Numbered from the stretch's first letter, positions 7,861 to 16,763 are shown. The stretch is DNA of 52,098 bases from Bacteroidales bacterium (GCA_017962615.1 JAGCUZ010000005.1:1-52098); one strand, 5' to 3'. Numbers and translations are program-made. Notes: generated by a model from the sequence alone, not told the origin.

Positions 7861-7938
7861 TGGCGGTCCGGACGAGACTCGAACTCGCGACCCCATGCGT
7901 GACAGGCATGTATTCTAACCAAACTGAACTACCGAACC
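7861..7938 (-). tRNA. tRNA-Asp (GUC)
   Basis: Minus-strand cloverleaf with acceptor ggttcgg / ccggacc (one G-U pair), discriminator G and encoded CCA (7861-7863). The anticodon stem catgc / gcatg encloses ctGTCac, giving anticodon GTC. The T-arm carries gttcgagtc. A strong promoter lies directly upstream (7985-8015). Confidence 0.95.
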
Positions 7939-7984
7939 GTTTCTAATAATCGTAAGATCGCATCTTGCTTTTCAAAAGCGGTTG

Positions 7985-8015
7985 CAAAATTACAACTTTT
8001 TCGGGAATTGGCAAA
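7985..8015 (-). promoter_or_regulatory. promoter of tRNA-Asp (and possibly tmRNA)
   Basis: On the minus strand TTTG (8012-8015), 19 bases, then TAATTTTG (7985-7992), matching the Bacteroidota -33/-7 consensus. It lies 46 bases upstream of the tRNA 5' end. Confidence 0.7.
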
Positions 8016-8143
8016 AGTTTTTTTTATATAACCCTTAAAAAATATTGTAATAGTTTGATTGACAATATGTGTTATGGCTATATTTTTTTGTGGTCAGAGG
8101 CCTGCGGAGCGCATATTTTTATTCCCGTTTTATAAAATATATG

Positions 8144-8151
8144 TAAATTTG
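8144..8151 (+). promoter_or_regulatory. -7 box TAAATTTG before the HAD gene
   Basis: TAAATTTG fits the -7 consensus and lies 81 bases before the ATG at 8233. The -33 part is not clear. Confidence 0.45.
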
Positions 8152-8232
8152 CAATGTCAACGCTGTATGCACTGTTGTTGAATATATGCATTATCTTGCT
8201 TTTAACCATATCGTTAAACGTTTTTTACATAT

Positions 8233-8877
8233 ATGCGGAACATAAAGAATTTCATATTCGACCTGGGTGGTGTCATCTATGACACGGAGACCGACAATAT
8301 CATCAAAGCTCTTAAATCTCACGGGGTTACCAATGTTGACCTATTCACCAACCCTGCGTTCAACCTTGAGATGGACAACTTTGAGCTTGGCAACACGAGT
8401 GCCGCGTGGTTCCGCAACTGGGTGCGCTCGGCATTGAACCTCGACATAAGCGACCAGGCGTTTGACGATATCTTCAACTCGATGCTTGTGGACATACCCT
8501 CCGAGCGGGTGGCGCTGCTGCTTGCGTTGAAGCAGCGCTACCGCGTGCTGCTGTTCAGCAACACCAACGAGATTCATTGCAAGGCTTTCACGCAACGGAT
8601 GTTGGAGAAATACAGCTTCGACGTGTTCGGCGCCTGTTTCCACGCCTGCTATTACTCGCACCTGATGCACACGCGCAAGCCCAAGCCTGACGGTTTTATA
8701 AAGATAATGAACGAGCAAGGCATCATGCCCGGCGAGACCATCTTCATTGACAACACTCTTGAGAACGTGGAGGCGGCGCGCGACCTGGGCTTCAGTGGCT
8801 ACTGGCTGCACGACAAGCTGGTGACCGACCTGTTTGACGAGAACTTCAGCCCAGTGCTGGAGCTGCGCCGCTGCTGA
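8233..8877 (+). CDS. HAD-superfamily (subfamily IA) phosphatase-like hydrolase
   Basis: A 214-residue protein with the four HAD motifs: FIFDLGGVIYD (motif I, nucleophile D10), LLFSNTNEIH (motif II), RKPKPDGF (motif III lysine) and ETIFIDNTLENVEAA (motif IV). The helical cap between motifs I and II puts it in subfamily IA with sugar-phosphate and nucleotide phosphatases; the substrate cannot be named. The second acidic residue of motif I is replaced (DLGGV), as in many YihX-like family members. It is monocistronic and convergent with rpsT, with a shared terminator between them. Confidence 0.85.
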   Translation: MRNIKNFIFDLGGVIYDTETDNIIKALKSHGVTNVDLFTNPAFNLEMDNFELGNTSAAWFRNWVRSALNLDISDQAFDDIFNSMLVDIPSERVALLLALKQRYRVLLFSNTNEIHCKAFTQRMLEKYSFDVFGACFHACYYSHLMHTRKPKPDGFIKIMNEQGIMPGETIFIDNTLENVEAARDLGFSGYWLHDKLVTDLFDENFSPVLELRRC

Positions 8878-8908
8878 TACCGCTATATTGCCTACGATGC
8901 ATAGAGAC

Positions 8909-8948
8909 AAAACAAAAACGGCTCCCGATGGGGAACCGTTTTTGTTTT
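8909..8948. terminator. bidirectional terminator between HAD gene and rpsT
   Basis: Inverted repeat aacaaaaacgg...ccgtttttgtt with an inner ctccc/gggga stem gives A- and T-runs on both sides, suitable for ending both convergent genes. Confidence 0.75.
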
Positions 8949-8967
8949 GATATGGCCGAGCCGTAAA

Positions 8968-9219
8968 TTACATGGCGTTGACTTGTCTCATCAACTTGGA
9001 CTTCAGGTTGGAAGCCTTGTTCTTGTGGATGACGGAGCGCTTGGCCAATTTGTCGATGATGGAAATCATCTTGGGGAGCTTCTCCGAAGCTACGCTCTTG
9101 TCTTCAAGAGCTCTGAAATCGCGGAGAGCGTTGCGCATGGTCTTGGCGTAGTAGCGGTTTTCGACTCTTCTTTTTTCGTTAGAACGAATTCTTTTTTTTG
9201 CTGACTTGTGATGTGCCAT
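8968..9219 (-). CDS. rpsT: 30S ribosomal protein S20
   Basis: An 83-residue, strongly basic protein that starts MAHHKSAKKRIRSNEKRR, the conserved S20 N-terminus, and continues as two long helices through KLPKMISIIDKLAKRSVIHKN to KLMRQVNAM. S20 binds 16S rRNA early in 30S assembly. The length is usual for the family. It follows tRNA-Glu by 33 bases on the same strand, and the pair shares the promoter at 9350-9381. Confidence 0.97.
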   Translation of the reverse strand: MAHHKSAKKRIRSNEKRRVENRYYAKTMRNALRDFRALEDKSVASEKLPKMISIIDKLAKRSVIHKNKASNLKSKLMRQVNAM

Positions 9220-9252
9220 AATTTTATTAAGAAATACTTATATTATATTTTT

Positions 9253-9330
9253 TGGTACTCCGAGCGGGATTCGAACCCGCGATTTTGAGAATGAAAATCT
9301 CACGTCCTGGGCCAGCTAGACGATCGGAGC
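9253..9330 (-). tRNA. tRNA-Glu (UUC)
   Basis: Minus-strand cloverleaf with acceptor gctccga / tcggagt (terminal G-U), discriminator A at 9256 and encoded CCA (9253-9255). The anticodon stem tgaga / tctca encloses ttTTCat, giving TTC. The T-arm carries gttcgaatc. It is transcribed toward rpsT. Confidence 0.95.
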
Positions 9331-9349
9331 ATGACTCAAAAAGCGGGTG

Positions 9350-9381
9350 CAAAAGTACGAAGATTTTTTGAAACGGGCAAA
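9350..9381 (-). promoter_or_regulatory. promoter of tRNA-Glu-rpsT
   Basis: On the minus strand TTTG (9378-9381), 20 bases, then TACTTTTG (9350-9357). It lies 20 bases upstream of the tRNA 5' end, as expected for a short-leader stable RNA operon. Confidence 0.7.
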
Positions 9382-9417
9382 TTTTTTTCACACGCGGCGG
9401 TTCATTTCCCTTAAATA

Positions 9418-10092
9418 TCAATCTGTATCTGCCTGAAAACGAAAACCTAAGCGCTTACCTGTAACCATGGATTTTTTGTCGAAATTCGACCTCATTTCAC
9501 CCACCGAAACAAGCTTGACTTCATCGTACGGAGGGGTCAATAAGTCAAAATTGGTGGTGTACTCGATAGCCGACTCCACTATGCTTTGCACTGACTCGCT
9601 GGTAATCAGCGAAGTATTGAAGTTATTATACAACATGCCAAGTTCGCGTTTGCCCTCGATGAAGTAGTGCTTATCGGCATTGACGAAGACGCGGCCAATC
9701 ATGTATCCGATGTCGTTGTCGCGCTGGTAGAGGAACGAGTCGGCAAGGAAGTTGTAGATGTGTATCACGCCGCAGTAGGAGCGCGTGGTGTCTTCGCGTA
9801 TGTAGGGCGACTTCATGACCTGATGGTCGCGCGAGAACTCGAACACGTTGGTGTGCATCATGAAGATGAGCACGTCGCCCGCAAACTTCACCTCGAACTC
9901 GAAGTCGCCGCGGTCGGCAAACTCGAAGCGTATGTTTTTGCCTTCGGTTTTGTTGATTTGCTGAAACTGTTCGATGAGCTGCCGAGTGGTGGTGCGGAAC
10001 AGCTCGAACGACTCGCGTGTGGAGTTGTACACCTTTTGCTTCAGCTCGCCTTTGCTGAAGACCAGGTTGGATAATGATTCTTTTATTTCCAT
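9418..10092 (-). CDS. conserved Bacteroidota protein of unknown function
   Basis: A 224-residue soluble protein. I place the start at MEIKESLSNLVFSKGELKQK (ATG ending at 10092); the frame can be extended upstream, but the extension is hydrophobic and unlike the rest. Visible features are an N-terminal helical part (ESFELFRTTTRQLIEQFQQI), a beta-rich middle (FEFADRGDFEFEVKFAGDVL) and a conserved-looking stretch YMIGRVFVNADKHYFIEGKR. I recognise it as the kind of conserved cytoplasmic protein found across Bacteroidales but cannot assign an activity. It is divergent from the CNNM-like gene. Confidence 0.7.
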   Translation of the reverse strand: MEIKESLSNLVFSKGELKQKVYNSTRESFELFRTTTRQLIEQFQQINKTEGKNIRFEFADRGDFEFEVKFAGDVLIFMMHTNVFEFSRDHQVMKSPYIREDTTRSYCGVIHIYNFLADSFLYQRDNDIGYMIGRVFVNADKHYFIEGKRELGMLYNNFNTSLITSESVQSIVESAIEYTTNFDLLTPPYDEVKLVSVGEMRSNFDKKSMVTGKRLGFRFQADTD

Positions 10093-10271
10093 AGTGTTTG
10101 TATAACAGCAAACCGTCCAAAATAGTATGTCAGGGAATAAAAAATATGCCAATACAGCGCCGTTAGCTCTAACAAACAACAACTTACACATACCGACAAC
10201 CGAAGCTCCACGTCGTTGTTTGAAATATTTTTTAGAAATAATATCATAAAATAAACGATTTGCAGTTATAT

Positions 10272-11336
10272 ATGGTTATTATGACGTTATTATTGGTTTT
10301 CCTGTTTGCAGCAATGAGCATCTCGTTCTTGTGCTCTGTGCTCGAGTCGGTGCTTATGTCGACCCCTCTGTCGTTCATCTCCATGAAAGAGGACGACGGC
10401 GACAAGGCTGCTGCGTTGTTTAAGAAATACAAGGTTGACAATGCCCGCGCCATTGCCGCAATATTGTCGCTCAACACCATTGCCAACACCATAGGCGCTG
10501 CCGGCGTGGGTCGCCAGGTGGAGGAGGCTTTCGGCAACCAGTGGTTCGGACTGGTGTCGGCTGTCACCACGGTGCTTATCCTGGTGTTCAGCGAGATTAT
10601 TCCCAAGACTATAGGCACCAACAACTGGCGCAAGCTCACGGCCTTCACGGCCTACACCATCCGTGTGCTCATCATCATACTTTATCCCATCGTGATGCTT
10701 GTGCAGGGACTTACCAAGCTCATTGCCAAGAAGGACGAGGAGGAGACCGCCGTGAGCCGCGAAGAGGTGGCTGCCATGGCCGACATGGGCGAGGACGAGG
10801 GTGTTATCGACGAGGACGAGAACAAGATAATCCAGAATGTCATAAAGCTTGGCGACATAAAGGCTTACGACGTGATGACGCCGCGCGTGGTGGCCGCCAC
10901 GGCGCCCGAGAGCATGACCCTGCGCGACTTCTACAAGCTGGAGGACTGCTCGCATTTCTCGCGCATACCTGTGTATGCCGACGAAGAGGATTTCATCACC
11001 GGCTACGTGCTGCGCAGCGAGGCTCTTGAGGAACTGGCCGAAGACCATTTCACCAAGACCCTCGGCGAGATAAAGCGCACGATGCCGCTCTTCAACGAAG
11101 AGATGTCGGTGGCCGACATCTGGGACAACCTGCTGCGCCACAAGGAGCAGATTGGCGGCATCATCGACGAGTACGGCGCCTTTCAGGGCATCATCACCTT
11201 GGAGGACATTATAGAGACCATCTTCGGCCTGGAGATAATCGACGAGAACGACGAAGTGACCGACATGCAGCAATACGCCCGCGAGCGTTGGCAGCAGCGT
11301 CAGCGCCGCTTCAAAGAAATCCAGTTGCCCGAATAA
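10272..11336 (+). CDS. CNNM/CorC-like (hemolysin family) transmembrane CBS protein
   Basis: About 354 residues in the DUF21-CBS architecture of CorB/CNNM ion-transport proteins. The N-terminal membrane domain has about three or four segments, including SAVTTVLILVFSEIIPKTIG, with the family's SEIIPK signature. A CBS pair follows (DVMTPRVVAATAPESMTLRD, then GGIIDEYGAFQGIITLEDII). The C-terminal transporter-associated domain is absent, so this is a short family member. A role in Mg2+ or related cation homeostasis is known for the family; specificity here is unproven. I use the ATG at 10272; a TTG at 10260 is also in frame. Confidence 0.85.
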   Translation: MVIMTLLLVFLFAAMSISFLCSVLESVLMSTPLSFISMKEDDGDKAAALFKKYKVDNARAIAAILSLNTIANTIGAAGVGRQVEEAFGNQWFGLVSAVTTVLILVFSEIIPKTIGTNNWRKLTAFTAYTIRVLIIILYPIVMLVQGLTKLIAKKDEEETAVSREEVAAMADMGEDEGVIDEDENKIIQNVIKLGDIKAYDVMTPRVVAATAPESMTLRDFYKLEDCSHFSRIPVYADEEDFITGYVLRSEALEELAEDHFTKTLGEIKRTMPLFNEEMSVADIWDNLLRHKEQIGGIIDEYGAFQGIITLEDIIETIFGLEIIDENDEVTDMQQYARERWQQRQRRFKEIQLPE

Positions 11337-11351
11337 CCCACTTCCTCACCG

Positions 11352-12119
11352 ATGGTAAAAGCTGTGTTTTTCGATATCGACGGCACCCTGCTGAGTTTTC
11401 ATACCCATAAAGTGTCGCCCGGCACCGTGGAGGCTTTCAGCCGCCTCCATGCCAAGGGCATAAAGACATTAATAGCCTCGGGCCGTCCAGCGGTACTGAT
11501 TCCGCCGATGCCGATAGAGTTTGACGGCTATGTAACGGTCAATGGCGGCTACTGCTATGTGGGCGACACTGTGGTGTGCAACAACCCCATACCGCAGGAG
11601 GAGTCGCACCGGTGGCTGGAATATGTGGAGGCCAACGGGCTGGTGACCATGGCGTTCCTGAGGCACGAGATGTATATAAACCGTGTCGACGAGGCGGTGC
11701 TTGCGCTCCAGGCGCAGCTGGGCTTCGACATGCCGGGCATGAAGCACCTCGAGGAGCTGCGAGAGAGAGAGGTGTACCAGTTCATCGCCATGATGCCCGC
11801 CTCGCGCGACGCCGAAGTGCAGGCACTGCTGCCGCACTGCCGCCTGCCGAGGTGGCACAATGCTTTCAGCGACCTGGTGAATGCAACGAGCAACAAGGCC
11901 GTAGGCATCCAGCGCGTGATAGAGCACCTTGGACTGCGACGCGAAGAGACGATGGCCTTCGGCGACGGTGCCAACGACATCGAGATGCTGCAATATGCTG
12001 GCATAGGTGTGGCCATGGGCAACGCCGACCCCAAGGTGCAGGCACAGTCTGACTATGTGACGGCGAGTGCCGACGATGAGGGCATCCTGAAGGCCCTGGA
12101 GCACTTCGGTGTGATATAA
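11352..12119 (+). CDS. Cof-type HAD phosphatase
   Basis: A 255-residue HAD protein of subfamily IIB. Motif I is VFFDIDGTLLS, motif II LIASGRP, motif III the lysine in ATSNKAVGIQRV, and motif IV AFGDGANDIEMLQYAGIGVAMGNA. The alpha/beta cap sits between motifs II and III. Family members dephosphorylate sugar phosphates, pyridoxal phosphate or flavin precursors; the substrate here is not predictable. It follows the CNNM-like gene after 15 bases and precedes the SulP gene by 41, so a common transcript is likely. Confidence 0.9.
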   Translation: MVKAVFFDIDGTLLSFHTHKVSPGTVEAFSRLHAKGIKTLIASGRPAVLIPPMPIEFDGYVTVNGGYCYVGDTVVCNNPIPQEESHRWLEYVEANGLVTMAFLRHEMYINRVDEAVLALQAQLGFDMPGMKHLEELREREVYQFIAMMPASRDAEVQALLPHCRLPRWHNAFSDLVNATSNKAVGIQRVIEHLGLRREETMAFGDGANDIEMLQYAGIGVAMGNADPKVQAQSDYVTASADDEGILKALEHFGVI

Positions 12120-12160
12120 CATGATTGAAAACCAATAATTAACAACATAAAACTAAATCA

Positions 12161-13924
12161 ATGGCAGGAAAGAAGTTTATTGAGACCAACAATATCAAGG
12201 GCGATGTCTTTGGAGGCATCACTGCGGGCATCGTGGCACTGCCCCTTGCGCTTGCGTTCGGCATACAGGCTTTTGGAGGCATCGACAGCCCCATGGCAAG
12301 CTCAATGGGCGCGCTGGCAGGCCTGGTGGGAGCCACACTGCTGGGCTTCTTCGCGGCGCTGTTTGGCGGCACGCACTCGCAGATCAGCGGCCCCACGGGT
12401 CCCATGACGGTCATCACCGCCGCGCTTATCAGCGGCGTGTGGGCCGCGCAGCAGTCTATGAGCGCGGTGCTTATAAGCATGTCGCTGGCGGGCATACTGT
12501 GCGGCGTTTTCCAGATACTCTTCGGCTTGATAAAGCTCGGAAAGTATGTACGTTACATCCCCTACCCTGTTCTGTCGGGCTTCATGAGCGGCATCGGTGT
12601 TATAATAATCCTCCAGCAACTCTACCCGCTGATAGGGCTTAAGTCGCCTGTGCTGGTGGTCGACATGATTACGCAGTTGCCCGAGAGGTTGCAGGGCGAC
12701 GTGTCGGTCACGGCGCTGCTGCTCGGACTCGGAACGATAGCTATAATATACTTGTTCCCCCTCATCACCAAGAAGATACCTGCCACGCTGGTGGCTCTTG
12801 TAGCCATGACACTGGTGTCGCTGCTCTTCCACATGGACGAGAAGCTTCTGATAGGTGCCATCCCCACGGGGCTGCCGCTGCCGTTCTTTGCCAAAGAGGG
12901 CGTGGAGCTGTCTGGGCTTGACTGGGGCCTGATTATCAAGTCGGCCGTGGTGCCGGGCCTCACTCTTGCGGGCCTTGGCAGCATAGACACACTGCTCACC
13001 TCGGTGGTGGCCGACAACATCACCAAGACACGCCACGACAGCAACCGCGAACTTATAGGGCAAGGTATAGGCAACATGGTTGCGGGCCTCTTCTGCGGCA
13101 TCGCCGGTGCCGGTGCCACCATGCGCACCGTGGTTAACGTGAAAAGCGGCGGACGCACGCAGATTAGCGGCATGGTGCATTCCATGCTCCTGCTGGCGGT
13201 ACTGCTGGGTTTGGGCAGCTTGGTGCGCTATGTGCCGCTGTCGGTGCTCGCCGGCATCCTAATCAGTGTGGGTGTGGGCATCATCGACTTCAAAGGGTTT
13301 AAGGACCTGTTCAAGATACCCAAGGCCGACGCCGTTGTGCTCGTCGCCGTCTTCTTGCTCACAGTTTTTGTCGACCTGCTAACTGCCGTTGGCATAGGCA
13401 TGGTCATAGCCTGCGTACTCTTCATGAAACGCGCCAGCGACCTCGTGGAAGGCGGCTACAGCTCGTCGCCGCTCACGCCTGCCGACATCCGCAAGGGCCT
13501 GCCCAGCCCGGGCGAGCACAACTTCGACAAGAGTGTGCCTTGGAACGACGAGGGCGGCATCACCGACGAGATGCGGCAGCATGTCTATATCCAGCGCCTC
13601 AACGGGCCTATATTCTTCGGCACCATCAACAAGTTCAAGGAGGTAATGAACGACGTGCCCACCGACGCACGCATAGTCATCATACGTATGAAGCTGGTGA
13701 GCTTCATGGACCAGTCGGGCCTCTACGCCATGGAGACGGCCATCAAGGAGATACAGTCGCGTGGCACCATGGTGCTGATGACCATCATACAGCCGCAGCC
13801 CATGTATATGCTTAAGACCCTCAACGTCATCCCCGCCCTCGTGCCCGAAGAGCATACCTTCAAGACCTTCGAGGACTGCACCGACTTCCTTGGCAAAATG
13901 CAGCATCAGCTTATTAACCAATAG
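12161..13924 (+). CDS. SulP (SLC26-type) anion transporter with STAS domain
   Basis: A 587-residue inner-membrane protein. The N-terminal SulP transport domain (roughly residues 10-420) has about a dozen hydrophobic segments and the family stretches GGITAGIVALPLALAFGIQA and GTHSQISGPTGPMTVITAAL. A C-terminal STAS domain spans about 470-580 and includes VSFMDQSGLYAMETAIKEIQ. Family members move sulfate, bicarbonate or dicarboxylates, usually by Na+ or H+ symport; the GPTGPMT loop resembles BicA-like members, which is only a hint. The next gene starts on the last base of the stop codon, so translation is coupled. Confidence 0.9.
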   Translation: MAGKKFIETNNIKGDVFGGITAGIVALPLALAFGIQAFGGIDSPMASSMGALAGLVGATLLGFFAALFGGTHSQISGPTGPMTVITAALISGVWAAQQSMSAVLISMSLAGILCGVFQILFGLIKLGKYVRYIPYPVLSGFMSGIGVIIILQQLYPLIGLKSPVLVVDMITQLPERLQGDVSVTALLLGLGTIAIIYLFPLITKKIPATLVALVAMTLVSLLFHMDEKLLIGAIPTGLPLPFFAKEGVELSGLDWGLIIKSAVVPGLTLAGLGSIDTLLTSVVADNITKTRHDSNRELIGQGIGNMVAGLFCGIAGAGATMRTVVNVKSGGRTQISGMVHSMLLLAVLLGLGSLVRYVPLSVLAGILISVGVGIIDFKGFKDLFKIPKADAVVLVAVFLLTVFVDLLTAVGIGMVIACVLFMKRASDLVEGGYSSSPLTPADIRKGLPSPGEHNFDKSVPWNDEGGITDEMRQHVYIQRLNGPIFFGTINKFKEVMNDVPTDARIVIIRMKLVSFMDQSGLYAMETAIKEIQSRGTMVLMTIIQPQPMYMLKTLNVIPALVPEEHTFKTFEDCTDFLGKMQHQLINQ

Positions 13925-14862
13925 TGTCCACCTCTCGCTCACAGCTCATAGGCCATCTGGCGTCGTTTGGAGGCTATGCCATCTTCGGCCTCAACATAAT
14001 CCTGTGCAAAGACATAGCCAACGAGGGCGACCTCTCGCCCGTGGTGCTGTTCTCGCTCAGGGCGTTGTGTGCCAGCATGCTGTTCTGGCTGCTGAGCCCA
14101 GTGGTTAAGAACGACAGGCTGTCGCGACGCGACTTCCTACTGATGATTGGCGCCTCGCTGCTTGGCTTGGTTGTGCCGCAGATGACCTTCCTCACGGCAA
14201 TAACCATGACGACACCCGTCGACCTGTCGGTGGTGCAGTCAACAACGCCCATCATGACCATGTTTGTGGCCGCCCTGTTCCTCAAGGAGCCTATAAGCTG
14301 GAAGAAAGCCGGCGGCGTGGCTCTCAGCTTTGCCGGAGTGCTGTGGATTATCCTGCAGTCCACGCACATGGCCAACGGAGCCGACCACACCTCGCCGGTG
14401 GGCTTCCTCCTCATCGTCCTCAACTCCCTCAGCTTCGCGCTCTACCTCGGCATCTTCCGTCCGCTCATGTCGCGCCACAACGTCGTCACGCTTATGAAGT
14501 GGATGTTCCTCGTGGCCTTCGTGGTGTCGCTGCCCTTCTCGGCGCGGCCCATGCTCGCCACCAACTACGGCGCCGTGTCGGCCAAGGTGTGGTGGGAGGT
14601 TGGCTACCTCGTGGTCTTCGCCACCTTTGTGGCCTATTTCCTCATCCCCATAGGGCAGCAGCGCATACGGCCCACCCTCGTGAGCATGTACGGCTACGTG
14701 CAGCCAATCATAGCGGCAGCCATAAGCATAGCCCTCGGCATGGACCGCCTCACTTTCCCCAAGCTGCTTGCCGCCGCATTGGTGTTTGGCGGTGTAGCCG
14801 TGGTCAACCGCAGCCGCGCCAAGGGCGACGCCGCGACGCAGCCGTCGTCCAGCGACACCTGA
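13924..14862 (+). CDS. EamA/DMT-superfamily permease
   Basis: A 312-residue membrane protein with ten predicted segments in two EamA repeats. The first opens GHLASFGGYAIFGLNIILCKD and ends with FLKEPISWKKAGGVALSFAG; the second ends FPKLLAAALVFGGVAVVNRS. The start is a GTG that overlaps the TAG of the SulP gene by one base, a clear sign of coupled expression. DMT proteins export or import small metabolites such as amino acids or nucleotide sugars; the substrate is unknown. Confidence 0.88.
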   Translation: MSTSRSQLIGHLASFGGYAIFGLNIILCKDIANEGDLSPVVLFSLRALCASMLFWLLSPVVKNDRLSRRDFLLMIGASLLGLVVPQMTFLTAITMTTPVDLSVVQSTTPIMTMFVAALFLKEPISWKKAGGVALSFAGVLWIILQSTHMANGADHTSPVGFLLIVLNSLSFALYLGIFRPLMSRHNVVTLMKWMFLVAFVVSLPFSARPMLATNYGAVSAKVWWEVGYLVVFATFVAYFLIPIGQQRIRPTLVSMYGYVQPIIAAAISIALGMDRLTFPKLLAAALVFGGVAVVNRSRAKGDAATQPSSSDT

Positions 14863-14878
14863 CATTTCATCGTATAGC

Positions 14879-15289
14879 ATGACTCAGCTCGTAATACATA
14901 AGCGTCTTGGCAAACTCATGAACCGCATGCCCCACAGGCTGTTCATCAACGGCACTCCCGTCGCCGTGATGACGGCATCGTCGCTGGCGGTGTCGCTGCC
15001 TGCCGGGCGCTACAGCGTCACCGTCCAGAGCAGCCTGCCGTGGTTCTACTCCACCGCCGCGGTCGAAGTGACCGACTTGCTTCCCGCCGTCCTTGAAATA
15101 GGCAACCGCGAGAAATGGTGGGAGATACTCTTCGCCGCCGACCTCGTCTTCTGGGTCGTCAAGCGGTTCATCACCCTCGCGGCGCCGTGGACGTGGATAT
15201 ACGAGGTGGTCACCAACGGCTATTTCGTTATATGGCTCATCTACGAGTGGCGCATCCGCAAGCATTATTTCACCATGAACATAGTATAA
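14879..15289 (+). CDS. unknown small membrane-associated protein
   Basis: A 136-residue protein. The N-terminal half looks like a small beta domain (RLFINGTPVAVMTASSLAVS, then LPAGRYSVTVQSSLPWFYST). The C-terminal half has one or two hydrophobic segments (ILFAADLVFWVVKRFITLAA and a NGYFVIWLIYEW stretch). It lies 16 bases after the DMT permease gene and 5 before the DUF456 gene, inside one dense plus-strand cluster. I recognise no family. Confidence 0.65.
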   Translation: MTQLVIHKRLGKLMNRMPHRLFINGTPVAVMTASSLAVSLPAGRYSVTVQSSLPWFYSTAAVEVTDLLPAVLEIGNREKWWEILFAADLVFWVVKRFITLAAPWTWIYEVVTNGYFVIWLIYEWRIRKHYFTMNIV

Positions 15290-15294
15290 AAACA

Positions 15295-15801
15295 ATGGCA
15301 ACAACACTCAACATAATCCTTATCGTCTTTGCCGTCGTATGCCTGTTGGCAGGCTTGGCCGGCGCAGTTATTCCAGGACTTCCCGGACCTCCTTTGAGCT
15401 GGGTGGGACTCATGCTGCTGTCGTGCAGCGATGCGGCGCAGTGCTCCACCGGCTGCCTCGTCACCATGGCCGTGGCGGCGGTGGTCATCACCGTGCTCGA
15501 CTACGTCATACCCTCCATCAGCACCAAGCGCTTCGGAGGCGGCAAGGCCTCGGTGTGGGGCTGCAACATAGGCCTCGTTGTGGCCATCCTCGGCCTCCCC
15601 TTCGGTCCGCAGGGCATCATCGGACTCATCTTCTGGCCTTTTGTCGGAGCCTTCGTGGGCGAACTGATTGACAAGAAACCCGCCGACGAGGCCCTCCGTG
15701 CCGCCTTCGGCTCAGTGCTCGGCTTCCTGTCGGGCACCCTCGTCAAGGTGGTTTACGCCATCATCGCCGTCATCATCGCCATCAAGGAAGTAATCTCATA
15801 A
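15295..15801 (+). CDS. DUF456 family membrane protein
   Basis: A 168-residue protein, almost entirely hydrophobic, of the DUF456 family. The family pattern AGLAGAVIPGLPGPPLSWVG is present, with a central cytoplasmic loop DYVIPSISTKRFGGGKASVW and a glycine-rich second half ending GFLSGTLVKVVYAIIAVIIA. No function is known for the family. The start is the ATG at 15295, five bases after the previous stop; an upstream extension in the same frame is a shadow of the preceding gene. Confidence 0.88.
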   Translation: MATTLNIILIVFAVVCLLAGLAGAVIPGLPGPPLSWVGLMLLSCSDAAQCSTGCLVTMAVAAVVITVLDYVIPSISTKRFGGGKASVWGCNIGLVVAILGLPFGPQGIIGLIFWPFVGAFVGELIDKKPADEALRAAFGSVLGFLSGTLVKVVYAIIAVIIAIKEVIS

Positions 15802-15812
15802 GAGCAACAACC

Positions 15813-16763
15813 ATGCATCCTTATATACTTCTATATAAGACATTGCTTCCCAAGAAGTACCGCAACTATCTGGAGCGTGCCGCGGGCGACCTCGACATGT
15901 GCCACGAGACGCTGCTGCACGGCACGTTCTACGAAGAATACAAGGCCTACGGCTTCGCCGGAAAGAGCGAGGCCGAGCGCCGCAGCTATCTGACCGACGC
16001 TGTGCGCGACAAGCTCTGCCGGCGCATCAACAGCCGCGGCGGCGAGCAGATTGTTGCCAACAAATGGCTCACCTACAGCAGGCTGCAGAAGTTCTACCAC
16101 CGCAAGGTCTGGCTGCTGCAGGACTCAACAATGCCTCAGGTGCTCAGCCATGCGCTTGCCGCAGGGCGGCTGGTGGTAAAGCCTGCCGACAGCTGCGGCG
16201 GCCGCGGCGTGCAGCTGCTTGCCTGCTCAAGCGAGGCTGAATGGCGGCAAACCCTCGAGAGCATGAAAGGCATGGTTGCCGAGCAATGCATCGTGCAGGA
16301 CCCGCGCATGGCGCAGTGGAACCCCTCGTCGGTGAACACCGTGAGGGTCAATACCATACTGCGCAACGGGCAGGTAAGCCTCTTCACGGCCTTCCTGCGC
16401 ACCGGCCGTGCCGGCAGCTTCGTCGACAACGGCCTGCAAGGCGGCATCTTCGCCAATATCGACACCGCCGACGGCAGCATCACCACCGACGCCTTCGACG
16501 AGCGTCCCAGCAACTACCCCGTCCACCCCGACAGCGGCGTGCCGTTCCGCGGCGAGCGCATACCGCAGTGGGACGAGCTTACGACCCTGTGCACCAAGAT
16601 GGCGATGGCAATGCCCGGCATGACCTATATAGGCTGGGACATGGCGCTGACCCCCGACGGCTGGGAGCCCGTCGAGGCCAACCGCGGAGAGTTCATAGCG
16701 CAGCAGATAACGCTGAACCGCGGCCTGCTGCACGACTTCGAACGCGCCTGCGGCATAGGCTGA
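15813..16763 (+). CDS. ATP-grasp enzyme, sugar-transfer-associated type
   Basis: A 316-residue protein with an ATP-grasp fold. LVVKPADSCGGRGVQLLAC is the nucleotide-binding glycine-rich loop, and WNPSSVNTVRVNTILRNGQV and GWDMALTPDGWEPVEANRGE carry the metal- and ATP-binding residues (E and N near the end). The N-terminal part is helical (YKTLLPKKYRNYLERAAGDL). This resembles the ATP-grasp group often found with sugar- or capsule-related genes, which ligates a carboxylate to an amine or thiol; the substrates are unknown. It follows the DUF456 gene by 11 bases. Confidence 0.78.
   Translation: MHPYILLYKTLLPKKYRNYLERAAGDLDMCHETLLHGTFYEEYKAYGFAGKSEAERRSYLTDAVRDKLCRRINSRGGEQIVANKWLTYSRLQKFYHRKVWLLQDSTMPQVLSHALAAGRLVVKPADSCGGRGVQLLACSSEAEWRQTLESMKGMVAEQCIVQDPRMAQWNPSSVNTVRVNTILRNGQVSLFTAFLRTGRAGSFVDNGLQGGIFANIDTADGSITTDAFDERPSNYPVHPDSGVPFRGERIPQWDELTTLCTKMAMAMPGMTYIGWDMALTPDGWEPVEANRGEFIAQQITLNRGLLHDFERACGIG

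Noticed and set aside
7690-7896. 68-residue minus-strand frame ending in GENNYALAA
   Set aside because: It is the tmRNA body read through in one frame; only the last nine residues are translated, as the tag.
9227-9421. Minus-strand frame of 64 residues across tRNA-Glu
   Set aside because: It runs through the tRNA gene and has no protein-like features.
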